A DNA stretch of 64,000 nt from Macrococcoides psychrotolerans (GCF_038095555.1 NZ_CP124591.1:1550001-1614000); one strand, 5' to 3'. Counted from the stretch's first letter, positions 7,894-16,698 are shown. Notes: generated from the letters alone by a model not told the origin. Numbers and translations: made by a program.

Positions 7894-8604
7894 TTATAAA
7901 ATACTCAAGCCGCTCGCTTTAATATCTTTTTCGAATCCTTTTACAGTATCTACTGAAAGTTCATTAATGTCACGCCCGATGTTCGGGATCTTGTTTACAA
8001 CATCTGCCGGACACGTAATAATATCACAGCCGATTTCATCTGCCTGAATAACATTGTATAACTCACGACAGCTTGCCCATAATAACTTCACGCCGTCTTT
8101 ACTGTGACAAACTTCAACCGACTGTTTCATTAAAGGCATCGGATCTACACCTGTATCCGCGATACGTCCAGCAAATACTGATACGTATGACTCAACGCCC
8201 GGTTTAATCGCATCCACAATCGCTTCTACTTGTTCAATCGTATATACTGCAGTGATATTCAGTTTAATATCTTGTTCAGATAAGCGTTTGATAAGCGGAA
8301 TCATTGACTCTCCCTTTGTGTTCACTACAGGAATCTTAACAAATACATTTTCGCCGAATGACTGGATGATGGCTGCTTCTTTCTCCATCATCTCCATATC
8401 ATCACCGAACACTTCAAATGAAATCGATGCATCAGGAATTGCTTCTACTGCAGCCTTTGCAAATGAATTATAATCTTCTACACCTGCTTTAGCCATTAAT
8501 GATGGGTTTGTCGTAAACCCATCTACCGTCTTGTTCTGATACGCCTCTTTCATCTGATTGATATCGGCACCATCTGCGAATACTTGAACATTTAACTTAG
8601 TCAT
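7894..8604 (-). CDS. Transaldolase / fructose-6-phosphate aldolase family protein
   Basis: 236 residues, the short transaldolase type found in staphylococci. GFTTNPSLM at 29-37 is the family signature, and Lys90 in VFVKIPVV is the predicted Schiff-base lysine. It should act on C3/C6/C7 sugar phosphates in the non-oxidative pentose phosphate pathway; sequence alone does not separate transaldolase from fructose-6-phosphate aldolase activity. It is monocistronic, with a strong terminator and palindromic repeats downstream and a divergent membrane-protein gene upstream. Confidence 0.88.
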   Translation of the reverse strand: MTKLNVQVFADGADINQMKEAYQNKTVDGFTTNPSLMAKAGVEDYNSFAKAAVEAIPDASISFEVFGDDMEMMEKEAAIIQSFGENVFVKIPVVNTKGESMIPLIKRLSEQDIKLNITAVYTIEQVEAIVDAIKPGVESYVSVFAGRIADTGVDPMPLMKQSVEVCHSKDGVKLLWASCRELYNVIQADEIGCDIITCPADVVNKIPNIGRDINELSVDTVKGFEKDIKASGLSIL

Positions 8605-8738
8605 AATTGACCTCCTCTTAATTGATATCTTTATTATAACAATTTCTTTCGTGTACGCTACATTGACAACTTATAAAAAAACAATACGGAACAATATAAA
8701 TATGATAAAATATAAGAATTAAAATATGGAGGTTTATT

Positions 8739-9035
8739 ATGAAAGGGAACAAATACGTCTATCTGTCCATATTCTTCGTCCTTTTAAGCATTATCTGCAA
8801 TGGCTACAATCCTTTGATGTCTATGCTATTTGGTTCTTTAAAGTCTATCGTCTTGTTCACAGGTATCTCCAACTGCATTATGCTGATCATCAGTATCATA
8901 ATGATTGATAAAGGGTTAAAAAGTGAACTCTCTTCAGGCATTCGTAAAGTTGCAAAAGTATGGCCATTTGTCATACTGATCGTTATTTTATTACAATTAT
9001 TAAGTATTTTGATATTATTCGGCATTCTAGGATAG
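8739..9035 (+). CDS. Small hypothetical membrane protein
   Basis: 98 residues with a clear GGAGG ribosome site. Three hydrophobic segments are visible (about 6-28, 33-57 and 74-97), separated by a short basic loop (DKGLKSELSSGIRKVAK). I recognise no family. It is co-oriented with the fluoride exporter genes 38 bases downstream, with a small hairpin (AGGAC-TGAG-GTCCT) between them, so it may share their transcript. Confidence 0.7.
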   Translation: MKGNKYVYLSIFFVLLSIICNGYNPLMSMLFGSLKSIVLFTGISNCIMLIISIIMIDKGLKSELSSGIRKVAKVWPFVILIVILLQLLSILILFGILG

Positions 9036-9073
9036 GACTGAGGTCCTGTCCTTTTATTATAGGAGGTTGAAAT

Positions 9074-9409
9074 ATGCTATTTATCGTGATGAGCATGCTC
9101 GGTGCCGCGAGCAGATATGGGCTCAGCTTAATATTCGAAAATATATGGGCTACACTGATTGTCAATGTTATCGGTGCTTTCTTAATGGGTTATAGTTCCA
9201 CTGCGTTAAAAACACGCTTAGATCCCCATCATTATAAAGCAATTACGACTGGGTTCCTTGGCAGCTTCACAACATTTTCCACGATGAGTAAAGAGACGTA
9301 TGTATTATTGTCAACAGGCGCGTATAGGATGCTAATGCTTTATCTAGTGCTTACCATCATTGGTGGATTTCTGCTCTGCCTTCTCGGTGTAAAGGCAGGT
9401 GCGCGATGA
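9074..9409 (+). CDS. crcB1: Fluoride efflux channel subunit CrcB/Fluc (first of pair)
   Basis: 111 residues with four predicted membrane helices. GAFLMGYSSTALKTR and GFLGSFTTFSTMSKE carry the conserved Gly/Asn-region and the FTTFST phenylalanine box that lines the fluoride pathway. Paired CrcB proteins in Firmicutes assemble as antiparallel heterodimers in the membrane and export fluoride. The stop overlaps the crcB2 start (ATGA). I found no recognisable fluoride riboswitch upstream. Confidence 0.93.
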   Translation: MLFIVMSMLGAASRYGLSLIFENIWATLIVNVIGAFLMGYSSTALKTRLDPHHYKAITTGFLGSFTTFSTMSKETYVLLSTGAYRMLMLYLVLTIIGGFLLCLLGVKAGAR

Positions 9410-9738
9410 TCCTTGTAATGCTTGGTGCTCCAATCGGGGCTTATTTAAGATTATTACTCAGCAAATATAACGATGCATATCCCACAGGGACGCTCATTGC
9501 GAACCTGCTCGGGTCATTGCTGCTCGGACTATGTGCGGCATTAAGCGATAGCTGGAGTTTATGGATATGTGTCGGTATTTTCGGCAGTTTCACGACATTT
9601 TCTACACTTAATCTTGAACTTGTTGCACTGTGGCAGTCGCATAAACGAAAGTGTCTTACTTATGCGCTTTCAAGCTATATATTCGGACCCTTACTGTTTA
9701 CAGTCGGCTATGTTTTAATACATATTACAAAATTGTAA
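9406..9738 (+). CDS. crcB2: Fluoride efflux channel subunit CrcB/Fluc (second of pair)
   Basis: 110 residues, four predicted membrane helices. Family motifs are NLLGSLLLGL and GIFGSFTTFSTLNLE. It overlaps crcB1 by four bases, consistent with coupled translation of the two halves of a heterodimeric channel. A strong terminator follows, so this is the last gene of the transcript. Confidence 0.93.
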   Translation: MILVMLGAPIGAYLRLLLSKYNDAYPTGTLIANLLGSLLLGLCAALSDSWSLWICVGIFGSFTTFSTLNLELVALWQSHKRKCLTYALSSYIFGPLLFTVGYVLIHITKL

Positions 9739-9783
9739 TTTTTTGTGAAGACAGTAGTAAACATGATAGAAGCATTGACGAAA

Positions 9784-9830
9784 GAAAGTACCAGATTAAT
9801 CGATAATCTGGTACTTTCTTTTATTTTTTA
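9784..9830 (+). terminator. Strong terminator after crcB2
   Basis: A perfect 15-bp stem (9784-9798 with 9804-9818, core AAAGTACCAGATTA) with a 5-base loop is followed by TTTTATTTTTT. A weaker look-alike hairpin (CACCAGA ... TCTGGTACTT) follows at about 9849-9880. Confidence 0.92.
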
Positions 9831-9893
9831 TAAGTTTCTTTACGTAAGCACCAGAAAACGCAATAATCTGGTACTTGCGCATCTGAATTCACT

Positions 9894-10808
9894 CTACGGA
9901 TTCAAATGTTCAATTGCTGCACGTACTTCTTCTAATTCTTCAACTTTATACTGGAATCTGCCGTGGAAGACAAACTTCTCGAAGAAATGTTCCAATTCTT
10001 TCTCACCGACAATTACCTTCACACTATTATCGCGAGAGTAGTTCGTAATATGCTCGCTTCCTACTCCTTCTGCATTGTAGTAAGCAATCGGTGTAACCGG
10101 ATACGGTAATTCGAATACTTTCTCTAATCGTTCTGCCTTTAGCTTCAGTTCTTCTATCGAATGTTTGTATGACCTGAACTGTGCTGAACCGTCTTCTCCC
10201 TTATCGAGACAGATTGTCTGTTCAGATTTCGAATCTAGTTCTAATATGTTGAATACTGTTTCAAATATCGGTTCCCCATCAAACTGCATCTCACTAATAC
10301 CGTGGTATAGATGTCCTGTCCAGTAGTTAGAATCGATTACGTAAATTCCTGTACGTGTTAAAATAACGTGATCTAGCTTATCTGTACTTTTCACACGTTT
10401 TCCTGGAATATAGATATTCGCTAATACGTGCATATCTTCTGGACGGATGCGTTCTTGTGCGACAAGATTATCTTTAAGGTTAATCAATGTTAAATCCGTT
10501 AAATATTCTCCCTTATCTCTAGAAAATAATTTCAGTGAATCAATCTGTGCATTTTGTGTCGATAACTGTGCTTCGTATGTATCTTTCTGTTCAGCAAGTT
10601 CCTTCTTAAACGTTAATCTTGATTTTTCACTAGATTCCTCGTAGTTACTTTTCATTTCTGAACGTTCTTTGTTCAGTGCTTCTTCCTTTGCACGTATTGC
10701 TTTCTTCTTGCTCGATAGTGCATATATAAAGAGCACGATGAATAACAACAGTGCTACTGCTAATCCAAGTGCGATATAATGCATGGGTTGTAAATTTGAT
10801 AAAGACAT
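9894..10808 (-). CDS. Membrane-anchored NERD-domain protein
   Basis: 304 residues from the ATG at 10808, which has an AGGTGAG ribosome site; upstream in-frame codons lack one. An N-terminal transmembrane helix (about 9-31, IALGLAVALLLFIVLFIYAL) is followed by a charged coiled-coil stretch (about 32-100, Lys/Glu rich) and a NERD (nuclease-related) domain containing DKLDHVILTRTGIYVIDSNY and a W-x-G-x-L-Y motif. The Asp and following motif fit the NERD core, although the canonical E-x-K is replaced by D-S-N-Y, so nuclease activity is doubtful. The biological role is unknown. Confidence 0.75.
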   Translation of the reverse strand: MSLSNLQPMHYIALGLAVALLLFIVLFIYALSSKKKAIRAKEEALNKERSEMKSNYEESSEKSRLTFKKELAEQKDTYEAQLSTQNAQIDSLKLFSRDKGEYLTDLTLINLKDNLVAQERIRPEDMHVLANIYIPGKRVKSTDKLDHVILTRTGIYVIDSNYWTGHLYHGISEMQFDGEPIFETVFNILELDSKSEQTICLDKGEDGSAQFRSYKHSIEELKLKAERLEKVFELPYPVTPIAYYNAEGVGSEHITNYSRDNSVKVIVGEKELEHFFEKFVFHGRFQYKVEELEEVRAAIEHLNP

Positions 10809-11025
10809 AGCTCTCACCTTTCTAATGTTTAATAGTTTCATTATAAAGAAAAAGAGACACAACTTCATTGTTTTAGATAAATTAATTTAAAAATAAAACT
10901 GCTTTTCACATCTTAATAGAAATTTCACACTATTTTATAATAGATTAACAATACCTTAATATCTAAATGGAATACTTGCAGTGTCCATACCTATACTCGG
11001 ACAAACTACATTGGAGGTTTTGATA

Positions 11026-11187
11026 ATGGCAAAGTACAAACAAATGTTACTGGCAGGATCATTCGCGTCAACTCTACTACTAGGAGCTTGTGGTAATGAA
11101 GAGAAATCAGATGATGCTAAAACTGAAGATGCAGCAAAAGAGGAAAGCACTGAAGAATCTACTGAAGAAGAGACAACCGAAGAATAA
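11026..11187 (+). CDS. Very small acidic lipoprotein
   Basis: 53 residues from the ATG at 11026, with GGAGG about eight bases upstream. A lysine-containing signal peptide ends in the lipobox LLLGACG, so the mature chain would begin at the Cys and be lipid-anchored. The mature part is about 32 residues of almost only Asp, Glu, Lys, Ala, Ser and Thr (EESTEESTEEETTEE), a low-complexity acidic tail with no recognised domain. It is monocistronic and followed by a 20-bp-stem terminator shared with metK. The function is unknown. Confidence 0.72.
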   Translation: MAKYKQMLLAGSFASTLLLGACGNEEKSDDAKTEDAAKEESTEESTEEETTEE

Positions 11188-11230
11188 TAATAAAAGCTGT
11201 AAACCTCATTGGTTTACAGCTTTTATTATT
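11187..11230. terminator. Bidirectional terminator between the lipoprotein and metK
   Basis: A 20-bp stem pairs 11187-11206 with 11211-11230 (core AAAGCTGTAAACC/GGTTTACAGCTTT). A-rich and T-rich edges serve both converging genes, and the stem overlaps both stop codons. Confidence 0.92.
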
Positions 11231-12419
11231 ATGATAAATTGGCTTTTAATGTATCGACGCGATCTGTCGCTTCCCACGGTAAGTCAACATCAGTACGACC
11301 GAAGTGACCATACGCTGCTGTCTGTTTGTAGATTGGACGACGTAAGTCTAACATCTGGATAATTCCTGCTGGACGTAAATCAAATGTTTTACGTACCGCT
11401 TCAACAAGCTGCTGCTCCGTGTAGTCTGAAGTACCATAAGTTTCAACAGAGATAGATACAGGCTGTGCTACACCGATAGCGTAAGCTAACTGTACTTCAC
11501 ACTTATCCGCAAGACCTGCTGCTACGATATTCTTCGCAACGTAACGTGCTGCATATGCACCACTACGGTCTACTTTAGTAGCATCCTTACCACTGAATGC
11601 ACCGCCACCGTGACGTGCATAACCACCGTACGTATCTACAATAATCTTACGACCTGTAAGACCCGCATCCCCTTGAGGACCACCGATTACGAAACGACCC
11701 GTTGGATTAATGAAGTATTTTGTTTCATCGTCAATTAAATCCGCTGGAACAACCGGCTTGATCACGTGTTCTTTAATATCTTCCTGAATTTGTTCAAGTT
11801 CAATCTTCTCATGGTGTTGAGATGAGATAACGATCGTATCGATACGTTTCGGTTTCCCTGCTTCATCATACTCAACAGTAACTTGTGTCTTACCGTCTGG
11901 ACGTAGATAATCTAACGTACCGTCTTTGCGTACTTCTGTTAAACGACGTGCAAGTTCATGTGATAAAGAAATTGGTAATGGCATTAAGCTTTCTGTTTCG
12001 TTACAAGCAAATCCGAACATTAAACCTTGGTCACCTGCACCGATTGATTCAATATCAGAATCCGTTAATGAATCACGATCTTCTAACGCTTTATCCACAC
12101 CTTGAGCGATATCTGGTGACTGCTCATCGATTGCCGTCAGCACTGCCATCGTCTGGAAGTCATAACCAAACTTTGCACGTGTATAACCGATTTCTTTAAC
12201 TGTTTCACGCACGACTTTAGGAATATCAACATACGTTGACGTTGTGATTTCACCTGCGATTAACGCCATACCTGTTGTTACAGATGTTTCACAAGCAACA
12301 CGTGCTTTAGGATCTCCTTTTAGGATTTCGTCTAAGATAGCATCACTAATCTGGTCAGCAATCTTATCCGGATGTCCTTCTGTTACTGATTCTGATGTAA
12401 ATAATTTACGGTCTGTCAT
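11229..12419 (-). CDS. metK: S-adenosylmethionine synthetase
   Basis: 396 residues, full length. It makes S-adenosylmethionine from methionine and ATP in the cytoplasm. The motifs EGHPDKIADQISDAILDE (14-31), GAGDQGLMFGFA and GGGAFSGKDATKVDRSGAY are intact and cover the ATP/methionine and metal sites. A complete S-box riboswitch precedes it and a TTGACA promoter with a 17-base spacer lies beyond that, so expression should fall when S-adenosylmethionine is plentiful. Confidence 0.98.
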   Translation of the reverse strand: MTDRKLFTSESVTEGHPDKIADQISDAILDEILKGDPKARVACETSVTTGMALIAGEITTSTYVDIPKVVRETVKEIGYTRAKFGYDFQTMAVLTAIDEQSPDIAQGVDKALEDRDSLTDSDIESIGAGDQGLMFGFACNETESLMPLPISLSHELARRLTEVRKDGTLDYLRPDGKTQVTVEYDEAGKPKRIDTIVISSQHHEKIELEQIQEDIKEHVIKPVVPADLIDDETKYFINPTGRFVIGGPQGDAGLTGRKIIVDTYGGYARHGGGAFSGKDATKVDRSGAYAARYVAKNIVAAGLADKCEVQLAYAIGVAQPVSISVETYGTSDYTEQQLVEAVRKTFDLRPAGIIQMLDLRRPIYKQTAAYGHFGRTDVDLPWEATDRVDTLKANLS

Positions 12420-12455
12420 ATATATTACACTCCTTGAATTTAATTACGGGACTAT

Positions 12456-12632
12456 AAAAAAAATAGCCTTCTCTCCTAGTAAGAGAGAAGGCACAATAAA
12501 CGACCATTCTACTCTTATCGTTCAGAAATTAATCTGCAAACGGTTTGGCACCTTACTTAACACATTGTTAAGGGTTGCTGGGCTTCAAAGGGTCCATGTC
12601 CCTCCACCACTCTGGATAAGAGAATCCGCAAG
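12456..12632 (-). ncRNA. SAM-I (S-box) riboswitch of metK
   Basis: The minus strand carries the S-box core: CTCTTATCCAGAG, then TGGTGGAGGGA, GACCCTTTGAAGCCC and AGCAACC, followed by the P3/P4 region. It ends in a terminator: GCCTTCTCTC (12466-12475) pairs with GAGAGAAGGC (12483-12492), followed by eight T. Binding of S-adenosylmethionine should favour this terminator and stop metK transcription. Confidence 0.97.
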
Positions 12633-12636
12633 TTAG

Positions 12637-12665
12637 ATATTACTAAACTTTATGTTCACTGTCAA
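12637..12665 (-). promoter_or_regulatory. metK promoter
   Basis: On the minus strand a perfect TTGACA (12660-12665) and TAATAT (12637-12642) are separated by 17 bases. The -10 lies directly before the riboswitch. Confidence 0.85.
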
Positions 12666-12684
12666 CAATACCGCATATATCAGA

Positions 12685-12699
12685 AATTTTCTGAATAAT
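12685..12699. promoter_or_regulatory. CodY-like box in the metK/pckA divergent interval
   Basis: AATTTTCTGAATAAT matches 13 of 15 positions of the CodY consensus and overlaps the perfect palindrome TCAGAAA-T-TTTCTGA (12680-12694). It lies about 20 bases upstream of the metK -35 and 110 bases upstream of pckA, so either gene could be the target. Confidence 0.42.
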
Positions 12700-12809
12700 T
12701 TCGAATATAAAGATTATACATAATTTATATGAAACCTTCAAATTGATATGTTATACTATTTCATGAAACTGCTTACAAAAGCAGAACAATAACTTTTTGG
12801 AGGCTGACC

Positions 12810-14402
12810 ATGGGGGAAAATACTCAAGTAATTGAGCAACTGAGCAAATTAAACACTGGAAATCTAGAACGTCAATTATCAAGAACACAATTGATTACGG
12901 AAATTCTATTCAACGGTGAAGGTGTGTTAACAGAATCCGGTGCGGTACGCAGCGAAACCGGTAAATATACTGGACGCTCACCGAAAGATAAGTTCATCGT
13001 GCGTGAAGCTGAAACTGAAGATAACATCGACTGGGGTACAATCAACCAGCCTATCGAAGAAGAAGTATTCTTAAACTTACTGGATAAAGTGACAGACTAC
13101 TTAAGCAAAAAAGAAAAGATCTATGAATTCCAAGGCTATGCAGGTGCTGATAAATCATCCCAACTACAACTACGCGTTGTGAACGAACTTGCTTGGCATA
13201 ACCTATTTGCACGTACAATGTTTATCCGTCCTGAAACAACGGAAGAAGGACTAAACATTACACCTGACTTCACAATTATCTCTGCACCACACTTTAAGGC
13301 TGATCCATCAGTTGATGGAACGAAATCTGAAACATTCATCATTACAAGTTTCCGTCATAAGATCATCTTAATTGGTGGTACAGAATACGCCGGCGAAATG
13401 AAAAAAGGTATCTTCGGTGTGATGAACTACTTATTACCGACACAAGGCATTATGAGCATGCACTGTTCAGCAAACGTCGGTGAGAATAAGGACGTTGCGT
13501 TATTCTTTGGATTATCTGGTACTGGTAAGACGACACTATCTGCAGATCCACAGCGTAAACTTATCGGTGATGATGAGCACGGATGGAATGACAACGGTGT
13601 GTTTAATATCGAAGGCGGTTGCTATGCGAAGACGATCGACTTATCTCGTGAGAAAGAACCTCAGATCTACGACGCAATTCGTTACGGTGCCATCCTCGAG
13701 AACGTTAAGGTCGATGAAAAAGGTGTGCCGGACTACACGGATAAATCTTTAACTGAAAATACTCGCGCAGCTTATCCAATCGATAATATCGATAATATCG
13801 TTCTACCATCAATTGCAGGACACGCGAATACAATCATCTTCTTAACTGCTGATGCGTTCGGTGTGTTACCTCCAATCTCTAAATTAACGAAAGAACAAGC
13901 GATGTATCACTTCTTAAGTGGATTTACATCTAAATTAGCAGGAACTGAACGTGGCGTAACAAGCCCACAACCGGTATTCTCTACATGCTTCGGCTCACCG
14001 TTCTTACCGTTACATGCGACAGTATATGCGAACATGTTAGGGGATCTAATCGATAAACATGATGCAGCAGTTTATCTTGTGAATACAGGATGGACTGGCG
14101 GAGAGTATGGTGTCGGTAGCCGCATGAACTTAACGCATACACGTTCTATGATTCGACGTGCGATTAGCGGCGAACTGAAGACAGTTGAGTATCATCAGGA
14201 TGAAATCTTCGGACTTAATATTCCGAAGCATGTACCAGGTGTACCGGCAGAGATTCTGTATCCCCGTCATGCATGGGTATCCAAAGATGCTTATGATGAG
14301 AAAGCAAAAGACTTGGCATTACGCTTCCAGGAGAACTTTAAGAAGTTTGGTGAGAAGTCCGCTGAAATCGAAACTAAAGGTGGATTTAATTTTAGAGGAT
14401 AG
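12810..14402 (+). CDS. pckA: Phosphoenolpyruvate carboxykinase (ATP)
   Basis: 530 residues, typical length. It converts oxaloacetate and ATP to phosphoenolpyruvate and CO2, the entry step of gluconeogenesis. The kinase P-loop GLSGTGKTTLSA sits at about 234-245, the RSPKDKF substrate region at about 56-62, and the ADP-binding tail region NTGWTGGEYGVGSRM is intact. The ATG follows GGAGG. It diverges from metK and ends in a hairpin terminator. Carbon control is likely but I see no clear CcpA site. Confidence 0.97.
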   Translation: MGENTQVIEQLSKLNTGNLERQLSRTQLITEILFNGEGVLTESGAVRSETGKYTGRSPKDKFIVREAETEDNIDWGTINQPIEEEVFLNLLDKVTDYLSKKEKIYEFQGYAGADKSSQLQLRVVNELAWHNLFARTMFIRPETTEEGLNITPDFTIISAPHFKADPSVDGTKSETFIITSFRHKIILIGGTEYAGEMKKGIFGVMNYLLPTQGIMSMHCSANVGENKDVALFFGLSGTGKTTLSADPQRKLIGDDEHGWNDNGVFNIEGGCYAKTIDLSREKEPQIYDAIRYGAILENVKVDEKGVPDYTDKSLTENTRAAYPIDNIDNIVLPSIAGHANTIIFLTADAFGVLPPISKLTKEQAMYHFLSGFTSKLAGTERGVTSPQPVFSTCFGSPFLPLHATVYANMLGDLIDKHDAAVYLVNTGWTGGEYGVGSRMNLTHTRSMIRRAISGELKTVEYHQDEIFGLNIPKHVPGVPAEILYPRHAWVSKDAYDEKAKDLALRFQENFKKFGEKSAEIETKGGFNFRG

Positions 14403-14404
14403 CA

Positions 14405-14443
14405 CAAAAAAACGTCGCTTTTTTTAAAGTGGCGTTTTTTTCA
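14405..14443 (+). terminator. Terminator after pckA
   Basis: AACG-T-CGCTTT pairs with AAAGTGGCGTT using two wobble pairs, followed by seven T. The A-run on the other side may also let it serve the converging hydrolase gene. Confidence 0.75.
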
Positions 14444-14452
14444 TCTACTATA

Positions 14453-15223
14453 TTATGATTTTATTTCCCTTTCCACTTCTTCCATCCACTTTTCAATTTC
14501 CTGTAATACATAGCGTTCATTGTCTGGACGCATCACATGCTGCTCCCCTTCAATAAATAACACTTTATGCTTAATTCCGAGCTGTTTTAATTTATCGATC
14601 AGCATATATGCATGCTCTATACTGACAAGTTTGTCTTCTGTACCATGTACAATCATGATTGGCGGGCTATCTTTCGTTACGAGATTAATCCCTTCTCGTC
14701 GGTCATACGCCGCTTTGTTACTGATTGGTCCGACGAGGCGTTTCAGCATACTGCGAAGATCTTGTCGTTCATCATACATATAGTAGATACTCGACACTCC
14801 TCCCCATGTGATAAAGGATGTCACGTCAGCTTCCTGATACGTTACTAACCCTTGTATTCCGCCTCTCGAAAATCCAACGAAGTGTATCGGTACGTCGTAC
14901 TGTGCTCTTAACAGTCTTACAAGTGCATAGACGTCTTCTCTATCTGCACCTGCGAATTCATCTTGACCATTCTGGTGTGTACCGCGATAATAAGGTGCTG
15001 CAACCAGTGTGTCCTTATACGCAAACTGCATCAGTCTCGCTGGTCTAACCGTTCCGACTGCACCTTTCCCGCCTCTTAAGTAGATGACGATGCGTTTCAC
15101 GTGTTTCGGTTCATAGATCATTGCTTTAACGATATAGTCATCTGATTGATAGTCAAACGTCTCAAAAGGAATGCCACCGAGTTGTGCGTTAATCTTCGTT
15201 CTATTGAACATCATATTCCCCAT
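14453..15223 (-). CDS. Alpha/beta hydrolase of the prolyl-oligopeptidase (S9) type
   Basis: 256 residues from the first ATG; ATGs at 15214 and 15211 are alternative starts. The nucleophile elbow GFSRGG places Ser at about 119, IVHGTEDKLV supplies the acid region and GEQHVM the histidine, giving a complete catalytic triad. The beta-propeller of classical S9 peptidases is absent, so it may be an esterase or acyl-peptide hydrolase. The gene overlaps the end of the Nudix gene upstream, so the two are probably co-transcribed. The substrate is unknown. Confidence 0.8.
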   Translation of the reverse strand: MGNMMFNRTKINAQLGGIPFETFDYQSDDYIVKAMIYEPKHVKRIVIYLRGGKGAVGTVRPARLMQFAYKDTLVAAPYYRGTHQNGQDEFAGADREDVYALVRLLRAQYDVPIHFVGFSRGGIQGLVTYQEADVTSFITWGGVSSIYYMYDERQDLRSMLKRLVGPISNKAAYDRREGINLVTKDSPPIMIVHGTEDKLVSIEHAYMLIDKLKQLGIKHKVLFIEGEQHVMRPDNERYVLQEIEKWMEEVEREIKS

Positions 15224-15668
15224 CTTTCTGTAATACCCCTACGATATAGTTGACGCAGTCGTCTTTTAATATAAAGCTTTTATCGCTCTCTGCCACTTCA
15301 TCAAGTTTTGCCACGATCACTGGCCCGTTCGTTTCCATATAATCGTCTTGTTCTTCTATATGTTTAATTTGTGCATAGTACACGTCTTTCTTAAATGGCT
15401 TCCCTGCATAAACAGTGTATGTCCCAATATAGCGTATCGTATCGATTATTCCGCCTGTCTCTTCATACAGTTCGCGCTTTGCCGCTTCTAGTGACGTCTC
15501 CTCTTGTTCAACTTTGCCACCTGGAAACTCCACACCACGAAATTTATTATGCGTAAGTAAGTATTTCCCGTTATAATTTGTTATGATAAGTACATGTTTA
15601 TTATCGCTATCCGGCTGATCATTTAAAGTCAGTAAGACTTTATTTCCGGCATGGTCATGAAATTCCAT
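15201..15668 (-). CDS. ytkD: Nudix hydrolase, YtkD-like
   Basis: 155 residues from the ATG at 15668, chosen because it follows TTGGAG; a TTG four codons upstream is a poorer start. The full Nudix box GGKVEQEETSLEAAKRELYE followed by ETGG is present (G-x5-E-x7-R-E-x2-E-E-x-G). B. subtilis YtkD removes pyrophosphate from oxidised nucleoside triphosphates and from RNA 5' ends, and the same role is plausible here. It overlaps the downstream hydrolase gene by about 20 bases. Confidence 0.85.
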   Translation of the reverse strand: MEFHDHAGNKVLLTLNDQPDSDNKHVLIITNYNGKYLLTHNKFRGVEFPGGKVEQEETSLEAAKRELYEETGGIIDTIRYIGTYTVYAGKPFKKDVYYAQIKHIEEQDDYMETNGPVIVAKLDEVAESDKSFILKDDCVNYIVGVLQKDGEYDVQ

Positions 15669-15705
15669 AGCAGTCTCCAATCTATTATTATTAAGAGGTT
15701 ATTTG

Positions 15706-16464
15706 ATGAAGAAATTTTCTGTAGTTATATTTATTTTAGCATTAATTCTCGCAAGTTGTTCAACGAAAGAACAAGAAAAGAAGCTGACGAACGATGAACT
15801 ATTAACAAAGCTTCAGCAGCGTGTTAAGAATACAGAAAGCTTAACACTTCATTCTGAGAATGAAACGATTGCGATGTATGATAAGTTCACGACAAAGTTT
15901 ACACAGACGACTGACTCTGAATATGATTCCATCAATGAAAGTGCGCTCAAGATAGACGCTAAGTCTAATCATGCGAAATATGATGTGAAATCTGTTATCT
16001 TTAATTTAGATAATGGAGATGTTACAACATATCCGAAAGCGAAGTATTTGAATTATCGTGCACGTCAGGCAGATAATGATTACTTCTCAGGTGTGCAGTC
16101 ACAAATTGTAAATATTACGCACCTACTACAGGATGTCATAAAACCAACGATTGATAATGTAAAGCAAGAGGACAATAGATTAACCTATAAGGGTAAGTCT
16201 AAAGCACTGTTAGCCCTTTATCAATATGGGTTTCATCAATCAAGTATGAACCAGATTAAAGTATTTAATGATATTACTGACTTGACTGTTGAGAGCGGCA
16301 GCTATGACATAACGTATAATGCACAATATGATCCAGAGACCCTCAACTTCAAATTGAAAGTGAGTGGCAAGCATGGGAATAAACCTATTGAGATCATAAT
16401 GGAGCAGACGACAGAATATTCGAAACTTAATGAAACGAATGTGCAGATGTACAGTGAAGAATAG
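15706..16464 (+). CDS. Lipoprotein of about 250 residues, function unknown
   Basis: 252 residues from the ATG at 15706 (AAGAGG ribosome site). The signal MKKFSVVIFILALILASC ends in an L-A-S-C lipobox. The mature protein begins with a charged region, then a mixed alpha/beta domain with segments such as TLHSENETIAMYDKF and GSYDITYNAQYDPET, a pattern seen in DUF6612-like or LolA-like substrate-binding lipoproteins. That resemblance is weak and no ligand is inferred. It precedes yidD by 9 bases, so they probably share a transcript. Confidence 0.8.
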   Translation: MKKFSVVIFILALILASCSTKEQEKKLTNDELLTKLQQRVKNTESLTLHSENETIAMYDKFTTKFTQTTDSEYDSINESALKIDAKSNHAKYDVKSVIFNLDNGDVTTYPKAKYLNYRARQADNDYFSGVQSQIVNITHLLQDVIKPTIDNVKQEDNRLTYKGKSKALLALYQYGFHQSSMNQIKVFNDITDLTVESGSYDITYNAQYDPETLNFKLKVSGKHGNKPIEIIMEQTTEYSKLNETNVQMYSEE

Positions 16465-16473
16465 AGGAATGTT

Positions 16474-16698
16474 ATGAAACAACTATTATTAACCTTGATT
16501 AAGTTTTATCGTAAGTTTATATCGCCGATGACACCCCCTGCGTGTCGCTTCCATCCAACATGTTCTCAATATGGATTAGAAGCAATAGAAACACATGGTG
16601 CAATGAAAGGCGGCTACTTAACCGTGAAGCGCATTCTCAAATGTCATCCCTTCCATCCAGGAGGATTTGATCCGGTACCGCCGAAGAAAGAACGTTAG
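16474..16698 (+). CDS. yidD: Membrane protein insertion efficiency factor YidD
   Basis: 74 residues. It has the family pattern: an N-terminal amphipathic helix (LLLTLIKFYRKFISP), CRFHPTCSQYGLEAIETHG and the conserved tail CHPFHPGGFDPVP. YidD is a small membrane-associated protein thought to assist YidC-mediated insertion. In many bacteria it sits beside rnpA/yidC; in Bacillales it can be elsewhere, as here. It ends at a strong terminator shared with menC. Confidence 0.95.
   Translation: MKQLLLTLIKFYRKFISPMTPPACRFHPTCSQYGLEAIETHGAMKGGYLTVKRILKCHPFHPGGFDPVPPKKER

Noticed and set aside
9036..9073. Fluoride riboswitch before crcB1
   Set aside because: Only a 5-bp hairpin is present; the conserved riboswitch core was looked for and not found.
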